Assembly (NCBI GenBank): GCA_003499925.1
Contig: DNRQ01000079.1
Location: 1-51,816 of the forward strand
Length of the DNA: 51,816 bases
Direction of reading: 5' to 3'
DNA from: Geobacter sp.
Lineage (GTDB): Bacteria; Desulfobacterota; Desulfuromonadia; Geobacterales; Geobacteraceae
Made by a program: the position numbers and the translations under genes. Below the pieces are notes generated by a model. The model saw nothing but the letters and a program-made list of their open reading frames with translations, did no database searches and was not told the origin of the DNA. Shown one piece after another: positions 31,121 to 38,397 of this stretch. The stretch's first letter is position 1. Every line of letters begins with the position of its first letter.

Positions 31121-32503
31121 TCATATTGCGTGCTGCGGCTTTTTGGCTGACAAAACTGTTCTAAGGATCGGCTTAACCATTCTAATCAGGGCAATTACGA
31201 CAAAAAGAGGCACGAAAAAATGAAGCATGGTTTTTATTGTCGACAAGCTTGAACTTCTGTGCATGAGAATTATAATATAAAATCCTAGAGTCCGGTAGAC
31301 AGCATTAACATAAAGTTGGTTTTTTAAGACACCGGCAATGCAGCGCCAACATAACCCCCAAAACAAACCGACAATGATGTAATGCAGGAAACAAAAATAG
31401 CGCCCGAAATTCACTAACCCCTCTGCCATCAGTGAATACCCGAAGCCACGACCCGGAGCCCACTGTTGCATGAAATCCCTGGCGAATTGTTCGCCCAAAT
31501 CGATCGGGCGGCTGGGCCATAAAGATTTGGGGATTATGATGGAAATATTTTTAAGATACTGCACTCCCAGCGACAGGGGCGGTTGCTTATTAAGCGTCTC
31601 GGACAGACTGATAAAAGGTCCGGAAGGATCTATTCTTGTGAAAGAAAAATAGTAGTGATCAAAAATATCAAGACTGAAAAGGTTTAAACCTGCTCTATAA
31701 AGGGAAAACGCAGGTATCAAAACCAACGTAACCGTAATGCCGATAACGATTGAAATAAGAGAAAATATAGTACTGTATTTACTTTTTGCTTGAAAAGAAC
31801 TTAATTTGGCAGCCAAGGGCAACAAGGAGATCAACATCGGATTTTTATCAGACGTCAATATCCCCAATGACACACCGATGCATATCATAATTACGCCATC
31901 TAAAATCTTATTATAGACACATAACTTCAGGAATGCAGCTACAGACAATGATACGGTGAATACATAGATAAGGTAGCTATAAGAAGGGTTGCTATATATA
32001 TTACCATAGTTTGATTCATAACCAGACATCGATGTGGACAACTCGGATCTGAAGAAGGTTAACAATATCAATGCGGATAAGAAAATTATTGTGTGAACTG
32101 AAACCTCAAAAGATGAAAAACCATTTACGCTGCTCCGTTCTCTCAGAACAAAGTCCGACTCCGGGTTCAATCTGAATCCGGACAACCGATATCCGACAAG
32201 AAATGACGCAATAGACAGAGTGCCGTTAATTATAAGGTACAACTTGCTATTATCAACCAATTCCACATACATTCCAGCCGCAGAATAGTCGTCCGCCTTC
32301 ATAAGGTACATCTCGACTGGAATCGCTATATAGTATAGCGAAGATGCGATCACGAACATAAGCGCAGTAGAAACAACGCCTTCTCGTCTTGACGAGCTCC
32401 TAATAAAATAAAAACATATCAAGAGATATGACAGCAGGGCTGCTATATAGCTAATATTTTTATACATATTAGGTGCAAACACTTGGTTTATTTTTGAGAG
32501 CAT
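31121..32503 (-). CDS. wzy: Polysaccharide polymerase (Wzy-like)
   Basis: Integral membrane protein of 460 residues with about 11-12 hydrophobic segments and a larger extracytoplasmic loop (residues about 270-360) containing FTRIDPSGPFISLSETL and RPIDLGEQFARDFM, a layout like O-antigen polymerases. It joins repeat units on the periplasmic face. Similarity of Wzy proteins is low, so the call rests on topology and context next to a flippase gene. The 5' end overlaps the flippase gene by 35 bp, or the ATG at 32467, one base after that stop, is used. AT-rich. Confidence 0.8.
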   Translation of the reverse strand: MLSKINQVFAPNMYKNISYIAALLSYLLICFYFIRSSSRREGVVSTALMFVIASSLYYIAIPVEMYLMKADDYSAAGMYVELVDNSKLYLIINGTLSIASFLVGYRLSGFRLNPESDFVLRERSSVNGFSSFEVSVHTIIFLSALILLTFFRSELSTSMSGYESNYGNIYSNPSYSYLIYVFTVSLSVAAFLKLCVYNKILDGVIMICIGVSLGILTSDKNPMLISLLPLAAKLSSFQAKSKYSTIFSLISIVIGITVTLVLIPAFSLYRAGLNLFSLDIFDHYYFSFTRIDPSGPFISLSETLNKQPPLSLGVQYLKNISIIIPKSLWPSRPIDLGEQFARDFMQQWAPGRGFGYSLMAEGLVNFGRYFCFLHYIIVGLFWGLCWRCIAGVLKNQLYVNAVYRTLGFYIIILMHRSSSLSTIKTMLHFFVPLFVVIALIRMVKPILRTVLSAKKPQHAI

Positions 32504-33722
32504 TAAGTGAAACTATAATGGACAGGATTGCTACAATATACAGGCTGATTACCAATCCAACAACAAGCAGGATGGAGTCATTATATAATACCTGCATCAA
32601 ATAATCCCAGGACAACATAAATCCTAGCGATATCATGCAAATTATGGAGTTGATCGGCTTAGTGGATTCGGCATCAACGATGCTCCTGAGACAAATGAAT
32701 AGTGAATAAGGGAGGGTTCCAATTGCGACTATTCGTATTAGATCGACGGCTCCCATATATTCTTTACCTAAACAAAATTCGATAACGGTGCCTATGCTTA
32801 ATTGTATGATAATAATGCCAACTACTGAGACAGTTGCTGATAGCATAATCAGTTTAATCATCAACTTTTTAAGCTCAGCCTGCTTGCCATTCTTAAACAT
32901 AGCCGAAGCCTTTGGAAGTAGAATGAAACTTATGGGGGATATCGCACTGGCGAATAAATTCAGAATGGTACACGCAAAAGCGACTCTGCCACCGACTTCC
33001 AAACCATAGCTATGAGTTGCCCACCATGAGGGAACCATCAATAACATGTAAAAGCTGATATCCCCGGGCGTTCTGGGCAAACCGTAGACCAAGTGAGTCC
33101 TCAACACACTAGCATCATAAAGACCGCGAATCTTTGCATTATCAAGGGCACTCAGGTACATTACTACGAAAACCGAAATCATAGTAAAACCGGCTGCAAA
33201 GTACACATGCTCAATTTTTGTACGGAATAGCAGAATACAGGACATCGGAATCAGCCCGCCACTGAACAACCCCAATAGGTTTGTCTTGACAAACTGCATT
33301 CTACCTCGAAAAAAAGACTGCAGCAGCCCACAGAGTGAAAGACCAAGAACATATATAAAAATTGATAATACTAGCAGTTCTAAAGATCCGTCCCCCAGTA
33401 GCAGGGTGGCTACAACAGAGGGAATAAAAAAAACTGTCGCAATGGCAAATAAGGCAACAAAGAGTATTGGAATTACGGCATTAAACAATATCTGGTGTCT
33501 CTTATGATGCTCCTCGATTGAAGTCATTGCTATATTGCGAACAAGGCTAATACCGATTCCCATCATCATTAATGGGTACAATACGGATATAGTTCTACGT
33601 CCAATATTGTACAGGGCAAAACCGTGTTCACCAAGGAATAGAGTTACAAGCTTAAAAGATACAAGATTGACCAACATCAATATTTGAGTTGACAACAGGG
33701 TAATTAAATAGTCTCGCTTCAT
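32469..33722 (-). CDS. wzx: Polysaccharide flippase (Wzx-like)
   Basis: MOP-superfamily lipid-linked oligosaccharide flippase of 417 residues with 12 predicted membrane segments, starting TLLSTQILMLVNLVSFKLVTLFLG; the region YNIGRRTISVLYPLMMMGIG resembles the conserved first repeat of Wzx. It moves the lipid-linked unit across the inner membrane for the adjacent polymerase. Strongly AT-rich. A 121-bp gap without features separates it from the chain-length gene. Confidence 0.87.
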   Translation of the reverse strand: MKRDYLITLLSTQILMLVNLVSFKLVTLFLGEHGFALYNIGRRTISVLYPLMMMGIGISLVRNIAMTSIEEHHKRHQILFNAVIPILFVALFAIATVFFIPSVVATLLLGDGSLELLVLSIFIYVLGLSLCGLLQSFFRGRMQFVKTNLLGLFSGGLIPMSCILLFRTKIEHVYFAAGFTMISVFVVMYLSALDNAKIRGLYDASVLRTHLVYGLPRTPGDISFYMLLMVPSWWATHSYGLEVGGRVAFACTILNLFASAISPISFILLPKASAMFKNGKQAELKKLMIKLIMLSATVSVVGIIIIQLSIGTVIEFCLGKEYMGAVDLIRIVAIGTLPYSLFICLRSIVDAESTKPINSIICMISLGFMLSWDYLMQVLYNDSILLVVGLVISLYIVAILSIIVSLNALKNKPSVCT

Positions 33723-33843
33723 ACAACGGACCGGTTAATATATTTTTCCACAATAATTTTATTTTGTACTTGCAAAATCAAGGTCCCTCAACTCATACGC
33801 TGTTTTCGTGCGACTCTCAGGCCTTTTGGGAAGGTAACCATTC

Positions 33844-35097
33844 CTATTCGAGACTCCTGATGCGGCGCAGAATAGGCAGCAGTCTTTGCAACTCCTGCCA
33901 CCTCTTTCGATCCTCATCGTTCATACGCGTAATGAATTCGCGCAGGAAAGTCACAACGACCATAAAAATGCCACTGACAACGGCGGACGTGAGAGTCAAC
34001 ATACCCCTTTTGGGGCTGCTTTTCAGTTCCGGCACCCTGGCCTGCTGCAACACCTGAAACGGCGCCATATCCTTGGCCTCGTTCAGCTTGGTCATCTCAT
34101 ACTGTTTGGTCAGCAATTCCACCAAGGTTTCCTGGATTTTAAACTCTCGCATTAATCGCAGGTATTCCTGCCCCAACTGAGGCATGGATCCGACGCCTGG
34201 CATGGATCCCTCAACGCCGCTTCCTTCCAGCCGGGCGATGTGAAGGCGCAGGTTGGCGATTGTTGCCTTTGTCGACTTGACCTCCTGGCTCTCGGCGGCG
34301 AACTGCTGCTTCAGGGTAGCCAACTGTACTTCCTGAGCAACAAGTTGAGCCCGTAGTTGTGCCACTCCTTCGAGCGTTGCCCTGGCCTGATCGGTGACAG
34401 ACACCGCCTTATTTCTGTTCTGGAAAGACTTAAGCGTATCCTCCGCTGCCGCCAGTTCGACATTGGCCTTTGCAAGACGCTCTTCCAGGAAGACCCGGTT
34501 CTTTCCTGCACCGGTCATACTAAGCTTTGCCGCCATAATGCCCAACTCATCAACATAGGTATTGGCAATGGCCGCAGCAAGTTTTGGATCTTTATTATCC
34601 ACCGAGATGGTGATTACCCCGTCTTTTTTGCTTACACTGATGGCCGAATTGTCAGACAGTTTGGCATAGGCATTGGCGCGGAATTTAGCTTCGTAAAGCT
34701 CCATCAGTTTATACCGATTAATGATCGGATCTTTCAGCGTTTCACTTTTGAGCATGGTGACGTACAGGTCTGCCTTGGAGTTCCCTCCGCCTAAACCGCC
34801 TGCCAGACCAGCCAAGCTACCCATCTGGGCCATCATAGCACCCATCATTCCTCCGCTATTGTCATCTCCCGGAAGGATCATTGTCTTAGCTGTGTAGATA
34901 TTTGGCATGAACAGGGTGCAAATGGCGGTAGTAACGGCCACAAAAAAGGGTACCACAATGAGCATCTTCCAGTGCTTGGCCAAGACCAGGAGAAGTTCAA
35001 GCGGGTTAATTTCGTCACCAGACGACGGCTTCTGGTTTGCCACCATATCCGTACTGGAACTTGGTTCGTCGATGTTTACAATAGGCGGCATATTCAA
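33844..35097 (-). CDS. wzz: Polysaccharide chain-length regulator (Wzz family)
   Basis: Co-polymerase of 417 residues with two membrane segments, at about 47-68 (MLIVVPFFVAVTTAICTLF) and 380-400 (LTSAVVSGIFMVVVTFL), enclosing a periplasmic coiled-coil domain. KSSPKRGMLTL before the second segment is the proline-rich motif. Between them are a Gly/Met-rich loop (GGMMGAMMAQMGSLAGLAGG) and a GNVR-like stretch. It sets polymer length with Wzx/Wzy. There is no tyrosine-kinase domain at the C-terminus. The start is weakly supported. Confidence 0.87.
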   Translation of the reverse strand: MNMPPIVNIDEPSSSTDMVANQKPSSGDEINPLELLLVLAKHWKMLIVVPFFVAVTTAICTLFMPNIYTAKTMILPGDDNSGGMMGAMMAQMGSLAGLAGGLGGGNSKADLYVTMLKSETLKDPIINRYKLMELYEAKFRANAYAKLSDNSAISVSKKDGVITISVDNKDPKLAAAIANTYVDELGIMAAKLSMTGAGKNRVFLEERLAKANVELAAAEDTLKSFQNRNKAVSVTDQARATLEGVAQLRAQLVAQEVQLATLKQQFAAESQEVKSTKATIANLRLHIARLEGSGVEGSMPGVGSMPQLGQEYLRLMREFKIQETLVELLTKQYEMTKLNEAKDMAPFQVLQQARVPELKSSPKRGMLTLTSAVVSGIFMVVVTFLREFITRMNDEDRKRWQELQRLLPILRRIRSLE

Positions 35098-35144
35098 ATT
35101 TCAGTTCTCTCTATGTGTGGAAGTGAAGGTTCAATGTTCAAGGC

Positions 35145-35262
35145 CATATGTGGTATCCGCTGCAATAGCGGCGACCCAGAGCATCGGCGGCATGTTGCGC
35201 AAAAACTTGACGACCGGCAAGCAGGTCAACAAACGACATTCACATCTAGCAGTAGATCACTC
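35145..35262 (-). pseudogene. Remnant of a PIN-domain toxin gene
   Basis: In the 362-bp gap between wzz and the dehydrogenase gene, the minus strand encodes SDLLLDVNVV and, after removing one T at about 35231, VDLLAGRQVFAQHAADAL. Together they match the beginning of VapC-type PIN toxins (LLLDxNVxxDLLxxRxxFAxxAAxxL). The rest of the domain is missing. It has no intact frame and no start. Confidence 0.5.
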
Positions 35263-35265
35263 CCC

Positions 35266-35459
35266 GCTGCATTTCACTCCTCGACTTAATAGCTGCAACC
35301 GCTGCAGCTGCTTTTCTGTCAGTTCGGGAAGGTTGCCTCGTCCCTAGACATCTGCCCGACCTTCTCCAGTCGCGCCATCATTTTTTGCATGTAAGTACCC
35401 TCTGATGGAGCCAAATTCAAGACATCCCAATGGCCGCGCCAGTAATTTGGGCGCAGCTG
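35266..35459 (-). pseudogene. Degenerate small gene, possible antitoxin remnant
   Basis: Directly after the dehydrogenase stop, the same frame continues as a protein-like stretch of 46 codons (NYWRGHWDVLNLAPSEGT, MARLEKVGQMSRDE) and ends at a stop. A shift of frame carries it on as LPELTEKQLQRLQLLSRG to about 35266. The combined length of about 70 residues and position just before a PIN remnant suggest the antitoxin of the same decayed pair. The family is not recognised. Confidence 0.35.
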
Positions 35460-36746
35460 TCACAGCCGCCAGACGCGGATACCTGCACCGGCCAGCGCCG
35501 GCGCATGGTAGATCCCCTTGACATCCGCCAAAACCGGACTCTCTCCCATTAGCTGCTTCAGCTGATCGGTCGAAAGATCCCGGTATGAGCGATGAGAAAC
35601 GGCAACGACGACGGCTGCGGCGGGTTTGAGCTCTTCAAACGGGGTAAGCGCGATGGAGTATTCATGAGCCGCTTCGGAAGCATCGGCCAGCGGGTCGTGT
35701 ACCTGGACATTCAGCCCGTAATCCTTCAGCTCGGCTATGATGTCAACGACTTTGGAATTGCGCAGGTCGGGGCAATCCTCCTTGAAGGTGAGCCCCAAAA
35801 CGGTAACCGTTGAACCGAGGATGCTGTGACCTGCGTGGATCATCTCTTTTACCGTGCGCTGGGCAATGAATTTACCCATGCCGTCGTTGATCCGCCGCCC
35901 GGCCAGGATTACCTGCGGGATGTAGCCGATCTTCTCCGCCTTGTGCGTCAGGTAGTACGGGTCGACTCCGATGCAGTGCCCTCCGACCAGTCCCGGACTG
36001 AATTTCAGGAAATTCCATTTGGTGCCCGCAGCCTCCAGCACTTCATTGGTGTCGATCCCCATGCGGTCGAAAATAAGAGCCAACTCATTCATGAGCGCGA
36101 TGTTCAGGTCACGCTGGGTGTTCTCGATAACCTTGGCCGCCTCGGCCACCTTGATGCTGGCGGCGCGATGCACACCGGCAGTCACCACCGATTCATAGAC
36201 CCTGGCAACGATGTCGAGGGTAGCGGCGTCCTGGCCGGAGACCACCTTCATGATCTTGGTGAAGGTATGCTCCTTGTCGCCCGGGTTGATCCGCTCCGGG
36301 CTGTAGCCGACGGTAAAATCCTTGCCGCAGAGAAGACCGGAAACCCTTTCCAACACCGGCACGCATTCATCCTCGGTAACCCCCGGGTAGACGGTGGATT
36401 CGTACACCACGATATCTCCCCGTTTAAGCGCCTTCCCCACCGTCTCCGACGCCCTCAGCATCGGGGTCAGATCGGGCTGCTTGGCGTCGTCCACCGGGGT
36501 CGGCACGGCGACGATGTGGAAATCGGCCAGTCGAAGCTCATCGAGAGAATCGGTGAAAAGGATATCGGCTGAGCGCAGCTCCTCCGGCGTCACCTCTCCG
36601 GTGCGTTCCTGACCGGCTTTCAGCTCTGCAATGCGTACGGCGTTGATATCAAAGCCGACAGTTCGTTTATGTTTGCCAAAAGCCACTGCCACCGGCAATC
36701 CTACATACCCGAGACCGATCACCGACACGGTGCGGTTGTGCGCCAT
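35460..36746 (-). CDS. tviB: UDP-N-acetylhexosamine 6-dehydrogenase (TviB/WbpA/WbpO group)
   Basis: NAD-dependent enzyme oxidising C6 of a UDP-sugar to a uronic acid, giving acidic residues for the exopolysaccharide. Rossmann motif GLGYVGLP at residues 11-18, catalytic Cys258 in VGGHCIGVDPYYL, catalytic lysine region IENTQRDLNIALMNE, and C-terminal domain TVLGLTFKEDCPDLRNSK. Length 428 residues and the sequence around the active site point to the UDP-GlcNAc/UDP-GalNAc dehydrogenase group rather than UDP-glucose dehydrogenase; the substrate is inferred. Confidence 0.9.
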   Translation of the reverse strand: MAHNRTVSVIGLGYVGLPVAVAFGKHKRTVGFDINAVRIAELKAGQERTGEVTPEELRSADILFTDSLDELRLADFHIVAVPTPVDDAKQPDLTPMLRASETVGKALKRGDIVVYESTVYPGVTEDECVPVLERVSGLLCGKDFTVGYSPERINPGDKEHTFTKIMKVVSGQDAATLDIVARVYESVVTAGVHRAASIKVAEAAKVIENTQRDLNIALMNELALIFDRMGIDTNEVLEAAGTKWNFLKFSPGLVGGHCIGVDPYYLTHKAEKIGYIPQVILAGRRINDGMGKFIAQRTVKEMIHAGHSILGSTVTVLGLTFKEDCPDLRNSKVVDIIAELKDYGLNVQVHDPLADASEAAHEYSIALTPFEELKPAAAVVVAVSHRSYRDLSTDQLKQLMGESPVLADVKGIYHAPALAGAGIRVWRL

Positions 36747-36796
36747 ACCACTCTCCCAAGTTCAAGGTTTAAAGACAGTTCAAAGCGTTAGTTTGT

Positions 36797-37198
36797 TCAG
36801 CTTTCCTTCACCCGATATATCCCATGATGCGCCTCGGTATCGGCCCGGTGGGCAGCCACATCAGCGGCAATTCGATCGATTTTTTTACTTAGCTCCGATT
36901 CAAGATGATCAATCCTCACCTCAACCCGTTCCAGTTTCTCTGATAGCATCTGGTGGCCTTCAGCGATAACAGCTATCCCCTTGTGATGAATTTCGTTGTG
37001 CAGCGTCAATCGATGATCGAATTCATAGATAACATCAGCCTTGAACTGCTCAAACTTGGCATCGACCTGCTCGAACCTGGCGTCGACCTGATCAAACCTG
37101 GCGTCGACCTGATCAAACCTGGCATTCACCTGTTCCAGTTTGGTGTCAATGACCTCAGCCACCATCTGCGCAATCCGCTGAAAATCTTTCTCGTCCAT
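36797..37198 (-). CDS. Coiled-coil protein, paralogue 2 of 3
   Basis: Unrecognised 133-residue protein with the same ends as its paralogues (MDEKDFQRIAQ; AAHRADTEAHHGIYRVKES). Here the central coil is made of tandem 7-residue units (QVNARFD, QVDARFD, QVDARFE, QVDAKFE), encoded by 21-bp tandem repeats at about 37060-37140, followed by MLSEKLERVEVRIDHLESE. No signal peptide. GAGAGGTAATGT lies before the ATG. Function unknown. Confidence 0.75.
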   Translation of the reverse strand: MDEKDFQRIAQMVAEVIDTKLEQVNARFDQVDARFDQVDARFEQVDAKFEQFKADVIYEFDHRLTLHNEIHHKGIAVIAEGHQMLSEKLERVEVRIDHLESELSKKIDRIAADVAAHRADTEAHHGIYRVKES

Positions 37199-37285
37199 AC
37201 ATTACCTCTCTATACGAATTCAACGTTCAAGGTCAAGGGTCAGCTTTGAACCTAGAACTTTGAACTTTGAACTGATTCTCTCCTC

Positions 37286-37765
37286 TCAACTTTCCTTTAC
37301 TCGGTAAACACCGTGATGCGCCTCGGTGTCTGCCCGGTGGGCGGAAAGGTCGGCGGCGACTGAGTCGATTTTCTTTGTCAGATTCGCTTCGACCTGGCCC
37401 AGCCTCTTTTCAACCTGGTCGATTCTATTGTCAAGCCGCTCTTCCATCCGATCCATGCGCTCGGCAAGCATCTGCTGGCCTTCGGCAAGAAGGCCTATCT
37501 TGTCATCAAAATTGTCGGCTACAACGCTGACGTGATGTTTGAAATCTTCGGTAGCAGCGGCAAGCTGCTGCGTGAACCGCTCGGATGTGGCCTCAAGCTG
37601 CCTCGTGAACCGCTCGGATGTGGCCTCAAGCTGCCTCGTGAGTTGCTCGGATCTGGCATCAAGCTGCTGCGTGAACCGTTCGGATGTGGCCTCAAGCTGC
37701 TGCTTGAATTGCTCACCCTGCCTTAGAAATATCCCTTCGATAAACTGTCTGTCTTTCTCGTCCAT
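37286..37765 (-). CDS. Coiled-coil protein, paralogue 3 of 3
   Basis: Unrecognised 159-residue protein sharing MDEKDRQFIEGIFLRQGEQ and the C-terminal AHRADTEAHHGVYRVKES with its paralogues. Its central coil is built of 11-residue units (RFTQQLDARSE, QLTRQLEATSE, RFTRQLEATSE, RFTQQLAAATE), encoded by 33-bp tandem repeats at about 37565-37700. The start is placed at ATG 37765 with GGAGGCAT upstream; 15 earlier in-frame codons cross a repeat region. Function unknown. Confidence 0.75.
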   Translation of the reverse strand: MDEKDRQFIEGIFLRQGEQFKQQLEATSERFTQQLDARSEQLTRQLEATSERFTRQLEATSERFTQQLAAATEDFKHHVSVVADNFDDKIGLLAEGQQMLAERMDRMEERLDNRIDQVEKRLGQVEANLTKKIDSVAADLSAHRADTEAHHGVYRVKES

Positions 37766-37775
37766 ATATGCCTCC

Positions 37776-37915
37776 AAAAAAGACGGTTCAAGGTCTAAAA
37801 GATGGTTCAAGGTTCAAGGTTAAAAACGGTTCTGGATTTAACTTTGAACCTAGAACTTTGAACTTTGAACCGTTTTCAGTGAACCTAGAACTTTGAACTT
37901 TGAACCGTTTTCAAG
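37776..37915. repeat. Heptamer-derived array (AACTTTG / AACCTAG / GGTTCAA)
   Basis: Tandem and scattered 7-base units GGTTCAA, AACCTAG and AACTTTG, with the block AACCTAGAACTTTGAACTTT occurring twice around an ACCGTTTTCA spacer. The two orientations (TTCAAGG and CCTTGAA) face each other and could form hairpins. A shorter array of the same units lies at 37220-37275. Confidence 0.7.
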
Positions 37916-37919
37916 GTTT

Positions 37920-38285
37920 TCAGCACTTTCGATCGGAGTTTTTCAGATATCTTATGAAGCCATTGATCATGCTGCTCAATTCTGTGCAGTTCTTAACAGT
38001 CGTTTCGAACAGCACCGGTGTGAAGTATCCTACATCCAAGCCTGCATATGCAAGGCTTTTCACTTCGGATACCGATCCTCTGGCAATGACCAGAAACTGG
38101 ATGAACTCCTTGTTACTTCCGCGGTCGAAACCCTCGGCAATATTAGACATAACAGATATAGAAGCTCTTTGAATCTGATCCTTGAAGCCAAAGTCCCGGC
38201 GATCCCTGGAAATGGCATATACATTTTGCACCAATTTCCGAGCCTCCTTCCAAGACTCTATCTGTTCAAAAGACTCAATTTTCAT
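37920..38285 (-). CDS. Four-helix-bundle protein (23S rRNA intervening-sequence family)
   Basis: A 121-residue protein of the S23/four-helix-bundle family: MKIESFEQIESWKEARKLV, RAS-ISVMSNIAEGFDRGSNKEF and ARGSVSEVKSLAYAGLDVGY are characteristic. Such proteins are encoded in rRNA intervening sequences and as free-standing genes, often near surface polysaccharide genes; their function is not established. The start at 38285 has TTTAGGAGGG upstream; ten additional upstream codons come from a heptamer array. Confidence 0.82.
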   Translation of the reverse strand: MKIESFEQIESWKEARKLVQNVYAISRDRRDFGFKDQIQRASISVMSNIAEGFDRGSNKEFIQFLVIARGSVSEVKSLAYAGLDVGYFTPVLFETTVKNCTELSSMINGFIRYLKNSDRKC

Positions 38286-38295
38286 ATCCCTCCTA

Positions 38296-38390
38296 AACCA
38301 AGGTTCAAGGTTCAAGGTTCAAGGTTTTAACGTTGAACCTTGAACTTTGAACCGGTTCTAAGAACCTTGAACCTTGAACCTATTTTTGCC
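38296..38390. repeat. Heptamer array (GGTTCAA / AACCTTG)
   Basis: Tandem GGTTCAA units followed by inverted AACCTTG and AACTTTG units between the four-helix-bundle and export genes. The inverted arrangement would give an imperfect hairpin in the exopolysaccharide transcript just after the export gene. Confidence 0.7.
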
Positions 38391-38397
38391 TTCGGTT

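Noticed and set aside
35343..35462. Stop-codon readthrough or selenocysteine at the dehydrogenase TGA
   Set aside because: The frame continues for 46 protein-like codons, but the dehydrogenase already has its normal length and end (VWRL), and the downstream stretch is better explained as a decayed separate gene.
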